Assembly (NCBI GenBank): GCA_964481575.1
Contig: CAYZTR010000006.1
Location: 1-64,000, forward strand
Source: UQRS01 sp964481575
Lineage (GTDB): Bacteria > Bacillota > Clostridia > Oscillospirales > Acutalibacteraceae
Direction of reading: 5' to 3'
Length of the DNA: 64,000 bases
Shown here: positions 26,112-35,527 of the stretch, piece by piece
Position numbering within the stretch: the first letter of the stretch is position 1
Layout: the number at the start of each line of letters is the position of its first letter
Notes under the pieces: model-generated
Database searches by the model: none
What the model was told of the DNA's origin: nothing
What the model saw: only the letters and a program-made list of their open reading frames with translations
Program-made: the position numbers and the translations under genes

Positions 26112-26990
26112 TCAGAACTTCCGTCCGGCCAAAAATTGGGCCAATTGGGCCAGCAAATCAGTATCCCCCGGCAGTTGGGCCAGGGCCTGCTCCGCCTCCC
26201 GGGTCAGCCGCGCCACCTCCTGATGGGCCGCATCCAGACCATGGATGGCCACATAGGTGGATTTTTGCTGCTGCGCATCACTGCCCACCGGCTTGCCCAG
26301 GATGGCGGTATCGCCGATTACATCCAGGATATCGTCCTGAATCTGGAAGGCCAGCCCCACCGCCCGGGCATATCGGTCGACAGCCTGGAACACCAACGAA
26401 TCGGCTCCGGCAGCGATACAACCCAGCCGGGCCGCCGCCCACAGCAAAGCGCCGGTCTTTTTCTCATACATTTCCAGCAGAACTGCTTCTTCCATCGTTT
26501 TCCCCTCGCCGGCCAGATCCATCACCTGGCCGCCGATCATCCCGTCGGTACCGGCCGCCTGTGCCAGGGTAACCACCCCCTGCACCACCTGGGAAGCCGG
26601 CAGATTGGCCTGCCCCGCCGTTTCAAAGGCATAGGTCAGCAAACCATCCCCAGCCAACAGAGCCACCGCCTCCCCAAACGCAATGTGGCAGGAGGGTTTC
26701 CCCCGCCGCAGCGCGTCATCGTCCATGCAAGGCAGGTCGTCGTGAATCAGGGAGTAGGTATGTATCATTTCCAGAGCGCAGGCAAAGGGCATAGCATCCG
26801 CCGGGCTACCGCCCAACAGCTGGCAAAAGGCCAGGGTCAGAAAGGGACGGATCCGCTTACCGCCGGCTTCTGCACTGTAGGCCATAGCTTCCAGCACCAC
26901 CTTCTGGGGGCAATCCTTCACAGCCAGATACTCTTCCAGTGCAGCGTCCACGGAAGCGGCCGCTTTGGTCATTTCCTCACGAAGGGTCAT
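26112..26990 (-). CDS. ispA: Polyprenyl synthetase (farnesyl/geranylgeranyl diphosphate synthase)
   Basis: A 292-residue trans-prenyl transferase with the first Asp-rich motif HDDLPCMDDD (about 88-97), the second QIQDDILDVIGD (about 215-226) and GGKRIRP near the N-terminus. It elongates DMAPP with IPP to C15 (possibly C20). Family placement is clear; the exact chain length is not. Its start overlaps the xseB 3' end by 14 nt. Confidence 0.95.
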   Translation of the reverse strand: MTLREEMTKAAASVDAALEEYLAVKDCPQKVVLEAMAYSAEAGGKRIRPFLTLAFCQLLGGSPADAMPFACALEMIHTYSLIHDDLPCMDDDALRRGKPSCHIAFGEAVALLAGDGLLTYAFETAGQANLPASQVVQGVVTLAQAAGTDGMIGGQVMDLAGEGKTMEEAVLLEMYEKKTGALLWAAARLGCIAAGADSLVFQAVDRYARAVGLAFQIQDDILDVIGDTAILGKPVGSDAQQQKSTYVAIHGLDAAHQEVARLTREAEQALAQLPGDTDLLAQLAQFLAGRKF

Positions 26991-27192
26991 GGGGCACCTC
27001 CTGTTCCGCCTGAGACAGGCTGGTGATCTTCTGCTTGGCAGCGGTCAGCCGCTTTTCACAGTCGGCGGCCAGCTTTACCCCCTCTTCAAACAGGGCCAGG
27101 GACTCCTCCAGCCCGGCAGAGCCGCTTTCCAGCAGGGACACAATCTCCTCCAGCCGCGCCATGGCAGCGGCAAAATTCCGCGTTTCACTCAT
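26977..27192 (-). CDS. xseB: Exodeoxyribonuclease VII small subunit
   Basis: XseB (71 aa) is a small helical subunit with the family stretch FAAAMARLEEIVSLLESGSAGLEESL then FEEGVKLAADCEKRL (both visible as consecutive segments). It binds XseA to form exonuclease VII. Its start overlaps the xseA stop by 8 nt and follows GGAGG. Confidence 0.95.
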   Translation of the reverse strand: MSETRNFAAAMARLEEIVSLLESGSAGLEESLALFEEGVKLAADCEKRLTAAKQKITSLSQAEQEVPHDPS

Positions 27193-28426
27193 TGACCGGT
27201 TCCTCCGATTCCTCAGGATTTATCTCAGAATTTACTAAATTTACGGTACAATCCAGAGTACCGTCTGACATACGCAAAAGCAGCAGATCCCCCGGGGCAA
27301 CCTGCTCCACCGAAACCACCGGCTTGTTTCCCTTCATGGGCAGCGCGTAGCCCCGGCTCAGCACCTGCAGAGGACTTAACGCATCCAATCCGGCAGCCGC
27401 CCGGTGCAGCTGCCCCTCCCACATGGTCAACCGACGCTGTAGAACAGCCTGCATCCGACTGGACAACCCGTCCAGCTGCAACATGGTCTGCTCAATCCGG
27501 TAGACCGGGGAACTTAAAGCCCGGTGATTCTTTAACGCCAGTAGACGTCTATGCTCCCGGGCATAGCAACCGGTGGCAGCGGCAACAAGCCGCTGCCGGC
27601 AGCCGGTCAGGGAACGCTGGTAGTCCTGCCGATCCGGCACCGCCAGCTCGGCAGCCGCCGAGGGGGTAGGCGCCCGCAGATCCGCCGCCAGGTCGCAAAG
27701 GGTAAAATCAGTCTCATGGCCCACCGCCGAGATCACCGGGATGGGCGAGGCCGCCACAGCCCGCACCAAAGGCTCCTGATCAAAGGCGGACAGATCCTCC
27801 ACGGATCCGCCGCCCCGCCCCAGGATAATAAGATCCGGGGTACCCAATCGGGCCAGTCGGGCCATGGTATCGGTAATCTCCGGGACGGCCAGCTCCCCCT
27901 GCACCGACACCGGGCAAAGGAGCACCTCCGTCCAGGGCCAGCGCCGCTCCAGAATGGAAAGAATATCCCGGACAGCGGCGCCGGTTTTGGAAGTAACCAC
28001 GGCGATCTGCCGGGGATAGCGAGGCAAGGGACGCTTGCGTTGCACATCAAACAGCCCTTCCGCCGCCAGTTTTTTCTTCAATTGATCCCGGGCCAGGGTC
28101 AAGGCCCCCAGGCCGTCGGGCTGCATGTCGTTGACATATAATTGATAGCTGCCGTCCTTATCGTACAAAGAGACCCGGCCGGCACAAATCACCTGCATGC
28201 CGTTTTCCGGCTGCCAGCTGAGCCGGGCTGCTGAGGACCGGAACATCACGCTCCGAATCAGCCCGCCGTCATCCTTTAACGAAAAATACAAATGCCCGCT
28301 GGCGTAATGGGATTTTAAATTGGAGATCTCCCCCTTGACAAATACGTTGCGCAGGGTGGCGTTCTCCTCCAACAGGGAACGGACATAGCGATTCAGTTGT
28401 GTTACGGTAAGCGTGGGCTTTTCCAC
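27185..28426 (-). CDS. xseA: Exodeoxyribonuclease VII large subunit
   Basis: XseA (413 aa) has an N-terminal OB-fold (VFVKGEISNLKSHYASGHLYFSLKD). The catalytic domain shows PRYPRQIAVVTSKTGAAVRDIL and ILGRGGGSVEDL and continues into a coiled coil. Together with XseB it degrades single-stranded DNA. It starts with GTG 28426, preceded by AGGTG. It follows the TsaD-like gene directly. Confidence 0.96.
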   Translation of the reverse strand: MEKPTLTVTQLNRYVRSLLEENATLRNVFVKGEISNLKSHYASGHLYFSLKDDGGLIRSVMFRSSAARLSWQPENGMQVICAGRVSLYDKDGSYQLYVNDMQPDGLGALTLARDQLKKKLAAEGLFDVQRKRPLPRYPRQIAVVTSKTGAAVRDILSILERRWPWTEVLLCPVSVQGELAVPEITDTMARLARLGTPDLIILGRGGGSVEDLSAFDQEPLVRAVAASPIPVISAVGHETDFTLCDLAADLRAPTPSAAAELAVPDRQDYQRSLTGCRQRLVAAATGCYAREHRRLLALKNHRALSSPVYRIEQTMLQLDGLSSRMQAVLQRRLTMWEGQLHRAAAGLDALSPLQVLSRGYALPMKGNKPVVSVEQVAPGDLLLLRMSDGTLDCTVNLVNSEINPEESEEPVNE

Positions 28427-28429
28427 GGG

Positions 28430-29368
28430 TCAAACACCTGCCTGCTCGTATTTTTTGGCTGCCAGCAGGGCGATTCCCGCGGCATTGTCCGCCGAAAAGG
28501 CCGGCTGGGCAAAATAGGCGCCGTATTTTTCCGTAAATCGGCGGCGTATCCCGGCGTTGGACATCACACCGCCGGCAAACAGCAACGGCAGGCCTGGATA
28601 CGCCTGCTGCAGCAATTTGGCCATGGCGTCCAGGGTGCAGCAAACCGCATCCAGACAGTACCGAGCCACGTCAGCCGGAGCAGCGCCTCGCTCCAAAAAG
28701 CTGCGGCATTGATTCTCCAGCCCGGAAAGGCAACAATCCATTCCCTTTAAAGTGGGACGGGGCTTTTCCGGCGCCACGCCGGTTTCCGCCAGCATCTCCA
28801 GGGCCGGGCCAGCAGGAAAGGGCAGCCCCAGCATACGGCCCACCCGGTCAATGGCCTGTCCGGCCTTCAAATCCAGGGAACCGGCCAGCTGGGTACAGCG
28901 CAGGATCCGGTCAGGATCCGGCTCCACCAACAGGGCATCGGTGGTGCCGCCGGACACGTGAAATGCCAGCAGCGGCTGCCCCAGCAATTGGGGCGCACCG
29001 GCGGAGTAGGCGGCCGCCGCAATATGCCCGCACTGATGGGAAAATTCATACAAGGGAATGCCCAAGGCCGCCGCCACCGCATTGGCCTGGGCCTTCCCCG
29101 CCAGAAAGCAGGGCATATAACTTCCCGCCACGTCCCTGGGGCGCACCGAGACCCCCACGGCCTCCAGCCTGTCCGCCTGGGCCAGGGCCCGGTTCAGCAC
29201 CTCCGGCAGATTCACAGTATGGTGGAACAAAGCATCGTTTTGCCGCAGGCCAAGCTGCCCTGCCTTCACTGGCAGGAGCTGCTTCTCATTGGCTACCACG
29301 GTTCCCCCTGCATACACCGCCGCCGAGGAAGTATAGTTGCTGGTGTCAATCCCTAGGGTGTTATGCAT
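28430..29368 (-). CDS. TsaD/Kae1-like protein (peptidase M22 paralog)
   Basis: A 312-residue ASKHA-fold protein related to TsaD, which forms N6-threonylcarbamoyl-adenosine on tRNA. It has LGIDTSNYTSSAAV at the N-terminus, the metal-binding HxxxH (FSHQCGHIAAA) and VSGGTTDALLV. The sequence is clearly shorter and divergent from canonical TsaD, and this paralog is common next to nusB and xseA in Clostridia. Its own substrate is unknown. ATG 29368 overlaps the nusB 3' end by 8 nt. Confidence 0.82.
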   Translation of the reverse strand: MHNTLGIDTSNYTSSAAVYAGGTVVANEKQLLPVKAGQLGLRQNDALFHHTVNLPEVLNRALAQADRLEAVGVSVRPRDVAGSYMPCFLAGKAQANAVAAALGIPLYEFSHQCGHIAAAAYSAGAPQLLGQPLLAFHVSGGTTDALLVEPDPDRILRCTQLAGSLDLKAGQAIDRVGRMLGLPFPAGPALEMLAETGVAPEKPRPTLKGMDCCLSGLENQCRSFLERGAAPADVARYCLDAVCCTLDAMAKLLQQAYPGLPLLFAGGVMSNAGIRRRFTEKYGAYFAQPAFSADNAAGIALLAAKKYEQAGV

Positions 29369-29762
29369 CCCGGTTTGCCTTGGCCAAGCTGCCCAGGACA
29401 CCGTTCAGATAGGCGGCATCCTGTTCGGTGGCATACTTTTTCGTCAGTTCCACCGCTTCATTGATGGAAACGCCGGTGGGAATTTCCGGCAGATACAGCA
29501 GTTCATAGGCGCTGAGCCGCAGGGCGGCCAGAGCCACCCGGGAAACCCGGTCAATGGTCCAGCTCTGAAGGTGCCCGGCAATGGCGGCATCAATGGCGCC
29601 CAGATTGGCATACACCCCTACTGCCACCGATTCCAGGTAAAGATCCGGCTCCAGCAGACGGTCCTCCACGGCGCCGGCCAGAATTTCTTCCATAGATTCC
29701 TCCCGGAAACTCTTCTCAAACAGGAGAATAAAGGCCTGCTCTCTTGCTTCTTTTCTCGTCAT
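29361..29762 (-). CDS. nusB: Transcription antitermination factor NusB
   Basis: NusB (133 aa) is an all-helical protein with the N-terminal KEAREQAFILLFEKSF and the C-terminal TGVSINEAVELTKKYATEQDAAYLNGVLG, both diagnostic. It aids rRNA antitermination. ATG 29762 follows AGAGGA. It heads the long leftward block through recN. Confidence 0.96.
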   Translation of the reverse strand: MTRKEAREQAFILLFEKSFREESMEEILAGAVEDRLLEPDLYLESVAVGVYANLGAIDAAIAGHLQSWTIDRVSRVALAALRLSAYELLYLPEIPTGVSINEAVELTKKYATEQDAAYLNGVLGSLAKANRDA

Positions 29763-29859
29763 AAGGATTCCTCTGTCGCAGCCCGGCGACCTTCCATCCG
29801 CCCCGCCGCCCCGGGCTGTTTTCCGGGCGACGCTATTATGGCACATGGTATCAACATAT

Positions 29860-29888
29860 ATTTTACTCTATTCCGTTTGATTTTGCAA
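29860..29888 (-). promoter_or_regulatory. Promoter of the nusB-recN block
   Basis: Minus strand TTGCAA (29888-29883), 17-bp spacer, TAAAAT (29865-29860), about 90 nt before nusB. Confidence 0.6.
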
Positions 29889-29918
29889 TTATATTCTTGC
29901 ATTTATTTTGTATTTTTA

Positions 29919-29948
29919 TTGAAAAATCTCCCGGCCATCTGGTATGAT
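29919..29948 (+). promoter_or_regulatory. Promoter of the uridine phosphorylase gene
   Basis: TTGAAA (29919-29924), 18-bp spacer, TATGAT (29943-29948), diverging from the nusB promoter. Confidence 0.65.
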
Positions 29949-30043
29949 AGGAAAGAAGGAAATGCAGCACGGATTCTGCCGCTGGCCTGCCTCTGGAAAT
30001 GGCACAGGCCTGGCGGCAGACCAAACCGAAAGGAGATGCGCCC

Positions 30044-30802
30044 ATGAACGATCAAGCTCTGTTTCATTTGCATTTTGAACCGACCAAATACCGGGCCGCC
30101 TATGCCATTCTGCCCGGCGATCCGGGCCGCACAGAGGCCATTGCGGCCCAGTTTGGCCAGCACACACTGGTTTCGGTAAACCGGGAGTTTACCGTCCGGC
30201 TGGCCCAGCATCAGGGAGAAAACGTGTTTATCTGCTCCACCGGCATCGGCGGACCTTCCACAGCCATCGCGGTGGAGGAGCTGTATCTGGCGGGAGTGCG
30301 GACCTTTGTACGCATCGGTACCTGCGGCGCCATGCAGACCCAGATGCTGGGGGGTGATCTGGTGGTGGCCACCGGGGCAGTCCGTCAGGAAGGCACCGGA
30401 CTGCACTATGCCCCCATAGAATATCCGGCCGTAGCCGATTTTACCGTCACAGCCGCCCTGGTGGAAGCGGCCAAAGCCACTGGGCATCCGGTACATGTGG
30501 GAGTGGTGCAGGCCAAGGATTCCTTCTACGGTCAACACGACCCGGAAAGGATGCCGGTAGCCCAGGAGCTGCTGAGCAAATGGGAAGCCTGGAAGCGGCT
30601 GGGGGTGCTGGCTTCAGAAATGGAAAGTGCCACCCTGTTCACCGTAGCCGCCAGCCTGGGAGCCAGAGCCGGTGCAGTGTTTCATGTGATCTGGAATCAG
30701 GAGCGAACGGCCGCCGGGCAATCCAACCCCCAGGACATGAACACCTCCGCCGCCGTGCAAACCGCCACAGAAGCCGTGAAGCAGCTGATCTGCCAGGCGT
30801 AA
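30044..30802 (+). CDS. udp: Uridine phosphorylase
   Basis: A 252-residue nucleoside phosphorylase of the PNP_UDP_1 family. YAILPGDPGR (phosphate-binding), GIGGPSTAIAVEEL, IRIGTCGA-like RIGTCGAM and LASEMESATLF (ribose/base site) are diagnostic for uridine phosphorylase. It cleaves uridine with phosphate to uracil and ribose-1-phosphate for salvage. ATG 30044 follows AAAGGAGA. Monocistronic. Confidence 0.93.
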   Translation: MNDQALFHLHFEPTKYRAAYAILPGDPGRTEAIAAQFGQHTLVSVNREFTVRLAQHQGENVFICSTGIGGPSTAIAVEELYLAGVRTFVRIGTCGAMQTQMLGGDLVVATGAVRQEGTGLHYAPIEYPAVADFTVTAALVEAAKATGHPVHVGVVQAKDSFYGQHDPERMPVAQELLSKWEAWKRLGVLASEMESATLFTVAASLGARAGAVFHVIWNQERTAAGQSNPQDMNTSAAVQTATEAVKQLICQA

Positions 30803-30861
30803 CGGTAGACGGATCTAAACCGCAATCTTAACTGCGATCTCAGATTATTTGTAAAATCTTG

Positions 30862-30890
30862 TTGAAATTTGTGTAAAAGTCATGTAAAAT
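30862..30890 (+). promoter_or_regulatory. Promoter of the Na/Pi cotransporter gene
   Basis: TTGAAA (30862-30867), 17-bp spacer, TAAAAT (30885-30890), 55 bp before the start codon. Confidence 0.75.
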
Positions 30891-30944
30891 AAATTTGTAT
30901 GCAAGCACCCCAAGAAAAATCCAATATGATTGGGAGGAAGTCCC

Positions 30945-32747
30945 TTGACTTTTACCGACTATGTTATCTGTGTGATGTTGCTGCTGGGCGGCATTGGGCT
31001 GTTCCTGTACGGGATGCGTATCCTGGGGGCAGCTTTGGAACGTTTGGCCGGCGCCCGACTGGAATCCACCCTGGAGCGGCTGACCAACAGCCGGATTAAA
31101 GGGCTTGCCCTTGGCGCCGGTGTCACCGCTGTCATTCAAAGCTCGGCAGCCACCTCTGTCATGGTGATCGGCTTCATCAACGCCGGCATGATGAAGCTGG
31201 TACAGGCCGTTCCGGTGATCATGGGCGCCAACGTCGGCACCACCGTCACGGGGCAGATTCTCCGGCTCAACGATGTCTCCGGCACCGGATGGGTCTCTCT
31301 CTTAAATCCCTCCTCCTTTGCTCCCCTGCTTATTGCACTGGGGGCCTTCGGCCTTTTGCTGCTGAAAAATCAAAAGGCCAAGGACGTTTGCAATCTGGTA
31401 CTGGGCTTCGGCATCCTGTTTTTCGGCATGACCATCATGAAGGGTGCCATTCAAAGCAGCGGCATTGACCTGGGTGCCCTGCTGATCTATTTCAAAAATC
31501 CCATCCTCGGAGTTCTCATGGGCGCCTTTATCACCGCCCTGCTGCAAAGCTCCTCTGCCTCTGTCGGTGTACTGCAAACGGTGGCTGTGGCGGCTCTGTC
31601 TGCTGAGAGCGGCACGCCCCTAACCTTTTCGGTAATCGCCCCCATCATCATGGGCATGAATATCGGAAAATGCGTCACCGTGCTGCTGGCCAGCATCGGT
31701 TCCGGAAACAAAGCCAAACGGGCTGTGTTTATTGACTTTTCCAACAACATCATCGGCGTGGTGCTATTTATGGCAGTGGTCTACGGGGCTCACGCCCTGG
31801 GCGGACTGGAGAATCTGTGGGACAGCGCCGTCAACGCCGGCAGCATCGCCAATTTCCACACCATATTCAATCTGGTAACTTCGGTGGTACTGCTGCCCTT
31901 TATGAATCTGCTGATTAAGCTGTCCGGCCATCTGTTCCGAAACAAGAGCAGCAATAAAATGGACGAGGAACTGGGCCGTCTGGACGAAATGTTCCTGAAA
32001 ACCCCCAACATTGCCCTGGAGCAATGCAAAGAGGTAACCTATTCCATGGGGGACGCTGTACAGGAAAACTTTGAAATTGCCGTGGCGCTGCTGGAAAACT
32101 ACAGCGAAAAGCAAAAAGAGCAGCTGCTGGCCAATGAAAAGTTCCTGGATCGGGCGGAAACGGTGACCCTGGATTATCTCAGCAAGATTACCGCCATGGA
32201 TCTGACCGATGACGGCAGAAAGCTGGCCACCGAGCTGCTGATGACCATTACAGATTTCGAGAAAATCGGGGACTACTGTGAAGCCATTGCCAATGTGGCT
32301 GAGTACAACCATAACGAAAAGATTATCCTGTCGGAAAACGGTATGGAGGATCTGCGGCATCTGCTCAGCGCCACCCAGAGCATTCTGGATATGACGGTTG
32401 CGGTGTACCGCACCCAGGACATGGTAGCCGTTGGGCGCATTGATCCCCTGGAGGACACCATCGACCTGATGGTGGAAACCCTGAAGCGGCGGCATACCGA
32501 CCGGCTCCAGGCCGGAAACTGCTCCACCCAGGGCGGCATCTCCTTCGCTGACATTTTGACCGACAGCGAACGGATTGCCAGCCACTGCTCCCACATCGGC
32601 CTGCACCTGTCCCAGCGTGTCTCCAACGACAGTTCCTTTGATGCCCATGCACACATGAAGAACTCCCTGGAGGGCGTCACCGAGGAATACAAAGCCCTTT
32701 GCCGGTATTATGAATCCATGTATTACGACCCTGTTTTGAAAAACTGA
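30945..32747 (+). CDS. Na/Pi cotransporter family protein with PhoU domain
   Basis: A 600-residue protein. The N-terminal half (about 1-330) contains two inverted Na_Pi_cotrans repeats, each with a QSSAAT-like motif (VIQSSAATSVMV and LLQSSSASVGVL). The C-terminal third is a PhoU-like helical bundle (about 350-560). The family imports phosphate with sodium, and the PhoU part is thought to be regulatory. TTG 30945 is the likely start: GGGAGG is 7 nt upstream and the first membrane helix begins at once. Confidence 0.92.
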   Translation: MTFTDYVICVMLLLGGIGLFLYGMRILGAALERLAGARLESTLERLTNSRIKGLALGAGVTAVIQSSAATSVMVIGFINAGMMKLVQAVPVIMGANVGTTVTGQILRLNDVSGTGWVSLLNPSSFAPLLIALGAFGLLLLKNQKAKDVCNLVLGFGILFFGMTIMKGAIQSSGIDLGALLIYFKNPILGVLMGAFITALLQSSSASVGVLQTVAVAALSAESGTPLTFSVIAPIIMGMNIGKCVTVLLASIGSGNKAKRAVFIDFSNNIIGVVLFMAVVYGAHALGGLENLWDSAVNAGSIANFHTIFNLVTSVVLLPFMNLLIKLSGHLFRNKSSNKMDEELGRLDEMFLKTPNIALEQCKEVTYSMGDAVQENFEIAVALLENYSEKQKEQLLANEKFLDRAETVTLDYLSKITAMDLTDDGRKLATELLMTITDFEKIGDYCEAIANVAEYNHNEKIILSENGMEDLRHLLSATQSILDMTVAVYRTQDMVAVGRIDPLEDTIDLMVETLKRRHTDRLQAGNCSTQGGISFADILTDSERIASHCSHIGLHLSQRVSNDSSFDAHAHMKNSLEGVTEEYKALCRYYESMYYDPVLKN

Positions 32748-32871
32748 ACATACATCGGCATTCCGGAGCGCTGTCCCCTGCCGCCCTCTGCTGCGGACAT
32801 AAACACCGACCGGTCAACTGAAAAACGAAAGGGAGAATGGCCGTTCGTCTGCCGGCCTCCCATAATATCAG

Positions 32872-32921
32872 TATGAAAAAACACTATGAGTTCCCAAAGG
32901 AATCCATAGTGTTTTTTCATA
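32872..32921. terminator. Long bidirectional terminator
   Basis: A perfect 17-bp stem (32872-32888 with 32905-32921) with more pairing in the loop; both strands exit through six T residues within the stem. It separates the convergent Na/Pi gene and the sulfur operon. Nothing else was seen in 32748-33037. Confidence 0.85.
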
Positions 32922-33037
32922 CAGAGAAAAGAATGAACATATCAATGATTTGAAAAAGAAAATGGTGAAATGGGAGACGAATACAGCTTTATTCTGCTGT
33001 AACGGAGGGGAATGGCCTGCCTCCGGATGCTGCAAGC

Positions 33038-33523
33038 TCAATCCAGGATTTTTTCGGTATAGACTGTCACGAATTTCACGCGCGGCTTTTTTTCCTCCGG
33101 TTTGGACTTTTTCACCGGGGGAAACATGGCCTTGGCATCCACCGAATAGTCCGGCTTGTAGCCCAGCTTTTCATAAAATCCCACTGCCTCATCCCGGCTG
33201 GTGACGATGATTTTCTTATAGCCCCGTTCCCGGATCCATTCCTCGGCAGCGGTTACAGCCAGCTGGCCTGCACCGCGTCCCCGGGCAAAGGAAACCGTTG
33301 CCACACGCTCGATCTTTGCATAGCCTTCTTCCGGAACAAAATGCAGACGGCAGGTACTCAGGGGGACACCGTTGTCATCCGTTACCAGAATATATTCCGA
33401 TTCCGGCGTATCCTCACTGAACTCGCCGCCAAGGGAACAGCCAAAACCCAGCACCATGGCCTCCACCCGCACATAATGCACGCCGGCTCTTTCACTTTCT
33501 TCTGTAACACGTATCGCTTTCAT
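33038..33523 (-). CDS. GNAT family N-acetyltransferase
   Basis: A 161-residue GNAT enzyme: VPLSTCRLHFVPEEGYAKIERVATVSFARGRG is the beta4-beta5 and acetyl-CoA loop region (GRGAG), and DEAVGFYEKLGYK is the C-terminal motif. It is the last gene of the sulfur operon, 32 nt after cysK1. Its substrate is unknown; the context would allow acetylation of a thiol compound or an amino acid such as serine, but no CysE-like hexapeptide repeat is present. ATG 33523 is chosen at the start of the conserved fold. Confidence 0.8.
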   Translation of the reverse strand: MKAIRVTEESERAGVHYVRVEAMVLGFGCSLGGEFSEDTPESEYILVTDDNGVPLSTCRLHFVPEEGYAKIERVATVSFARGRGAGQLAVTAAEEWIRERGYKKIIVTSRDEAVGFYEKLGYKPDYSVDAKAMFPPVKKSKPEEKKPRVKFVTVYTEKILD

Positions 33524-33555
33524 AGAACAAATGCCTACCTTTCCTTTCAACTGGC

Positions 33556-34488
33556 TTACGCCTCATACAGATCCCCGGACAGATAATGCTCGCCGCCATC
33601 GGGGAAGATTAGCACGATATTCTTATTTGCGTTTTCCGGCCGCTTTGCCACCTGCACCGCTGCCCACAGGGCCGCCCCGGCCGAGATCCCGGCCAGGATC
33701 CCTTCCCTTTTGGCAACCAGCCTGGTATAGGCATAGGCGTCCTCATCGGTGACGGTGATGATCTCATCCATCAGATTCATATCGGTGACGGGACAGATAT
33801 TGCCACCGCCGATTCCCTGGATTTTATGCGGGCCGGGTTGGCCGCCCGACAGGACGGGGCATCCCGCAGGCTCCACCCCAATAATTTGCACATCGGGGTT
33901 TTTGCTGCGCAGATACCGACCGGTGCCGGTGATGGTGCCGCCGGTGCCGACGCAGGCCACAAAAATATCCACTGCGCCGTCCATATCCTCCCAGATCTCC
34001 GGCCCTGTGGTCTGATAATGGGCGTCAGGATTGGCGGGATTCACCGTTTGTCCGGGCTGAAAGGCGTTGGGGGTTTGCTCCAGAATTTCACGGGCCTTTT
34101 CACCGCTGCCGGGCATATTCTTTTCCGCCGGCGTCAGAAAAACCTGTGCGCCATAGGCCCGCAACAGGGTGACCCGCTCCCGGCTCATATTTTCCGGCAT
34201 ACAGATCACGGTTTTATAGCCCTTTGCCGCGGCCACTGCCGCAAGACCGATGCCGGTATTCCCCGACGTACCCTCCACGATGGTGGCACCCGGGGTCAGC
34301 TTGCCCGACTGCTCTGCCTGTTCAATCATATTCAGCGCAATCCGATCCTTGACCGATCCCGCAGGATTAAAGGATTCCAGCTTTGCGTAAAGTCTGGCAA
34401 CGGTTTGATCGGTCTTTGCAATTTGATTCAATTGTACAATGGGCGTATGCCCAATCAGCTCCAAAACACTTTCATATACATGCATCAT
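33556..34488 (-). CDS. Cysteine synthase family protein (paralog 1)
   Basis: A 310-residue fold-type II PLP enzyme of the O-acetylserine sulfhydrylase family. PLP Lys47 lies in NPAGSVKDR, the phosphate- and substrate-binding loop is VEGTSGNTGIG, and GTGGTITGTGRYL is the PLP phosphate cup. It joins sulfide to O-acetylserine to give cysteine. It is one of three non-identical paralogs in the same operon (also at 36356-37306 and 38582-39526). The copies are too diverged to be recent duplicates. It follows the permease gene by 37 nt. Confidence 0.9.
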   Translation of the reverse strand: MMHVYESVLELIGHTPIVQLNQIAKTDQTVARLYAKLESFNPAGSVKDRIALNMIEQAEQSGKLTPGATIVEGTSGNTGIGLAAVAAAKGYKTVICMPENMSRERVTLLRAYGAQVFLTPAEKNMPGSGEKAREILEQTPNAFQPGQTVNPANPDAHYQTTGPEIWEDMDGAVDIFVACVGTGGTITGTGRYLRSKNPDVQIIGVEPAGCPVLSGGQPGPHKIQGIGGGNICPVTDMNLMDEIITVTDEDAYAYTRLVAKREGILAGISAGAALWAAVQVAKRPENANKNIVLIFPDGGEHYLSGDLYEA

Positions 34489-34525
34489 AACAGCCTATCC
34501 GTCTCCGGAAACCTTCCTTTCCAAC

Positions 34526-35527
34526 TCAATCTTTCCATTGAATGACAGCATTCTCGATCTTATGGATCAGAATATCAATCAGAGTCGTAACGACGCCGAC
34601 GGTAACGATCCCCGCCAACACGCAGCGGTAATCGGCAAAGCTCTTATACTTTTCAATAAAATATCCGATTCCCAAATTGATCCCCAGCATTTCGGCGCCG
34701 GACAAGCACATAAAAGCGCCACGAAGACTTTTGGAAACACTCCGGATAATCCCGGGCAGGCAGTAAGGGAAAATGACCTTAAACAGCATTCCCACCGTGC
34801 CGACCCCCATGGTTTTGGCGGCCTCAATGACCTTAGGGTCAATCTGCCCCACTCTGGAAACGGTTCCCTGAAAGGTGGGCCAGAACACCGCAAAGAAAAT
34901 CACAGCAATGGCGGCCGCCCGGAATGTGGGCAGAATCATAATCAGATAAGCTGAAAACATCAGGGGCGGGATCAGAGTAATTACATTGGAAATGGGCAGC
35001 AGCACCTGACGTACTCTGGCAATCCACCCGGCCAGCAATCCCAACCCGGTACCGAACAGGATGGCCAGAACAACCCCCAGGAACAACAGCTCCACCGAAC
35101 CGATCACATCCTGCACAATCTCGGTAGGCTTCTCCACGAACACATGGAACAGGCCCTCCGGAGAGGGGATCAGCAGGTCATTATGAATCCAGCCAAGCTT
35201 ATAGGACACCTCCCACAGGATCAAAAAGGAAAACAAAACCACCGCGATATCGGAGGCGCTTTTCTCCTTAGAGGTAAAGAGCTTCAGCAGATACAACAGC
35301 CATGCAATCACCAACAGGACGATATAGGGGCCGCTTTCATAATAGGCTTTATGCTCCGTAAAATAGGGCAGTGTCAGGGTCAGAACCACGTTGGCCAGAA
35401 ACAGGAGCGTTGCCACAGCAAGCTCCACATACATTTTAGAATCCAGCCGAAAGCAGGCGGCGACCCGGTGCAACACCCTGCCCGGCAGACTCCGGGGCCG
35501 GGTCTGTCCCGGCAGTTGCTTTGTCAT
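34526..35527 (-). CDS. ABC transporter permease (SsuC/TauC type)
   Basis: A 333-residue inner-membrane permease of the binding-protein-dependent type with the EAA loop AAKTMGVGTVGMLFKVIFPYCLPG that contacts the ATPase. Six or more hydrophobic segments are visible. Sulfonate, taurine and nitrate importers use such permeases. The ATG overlaps the ATPase stop by 4 nt. The N-terminal part (about 1-90) is longer than typical SsuC. Confidence 0.88.
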   Translation of the reverse strand: MTKQLPGQTRPRSLPGRVLHRVAACFRLDSKMYVELAVATLLFLANVVLTLTLPYFTEHKAYYESGPYIVLLVIAWLLYLLKLFTSKEKSASDIAVVLFSFLILWEVSYKLGWIHNDLLIPSPEGLFHVFVEKPTEIVQDVIGSVELLFLGVVLAILFGTGLGLLAGWIARVRQVLLPISNVITLIPPLMFSAYLIMILPTFRAAAIAVIFFAVFWPTFQGTVSRVGQIDPKVIEAAKTMGVGTVGMLFKVIFPYCLPGIIRSVSKSLRGAFMCLSGAEMLGINLGIGYFIEKYKSFADYRCVLAGIVTVGVVTTLIDILIHKIENAVIQWKD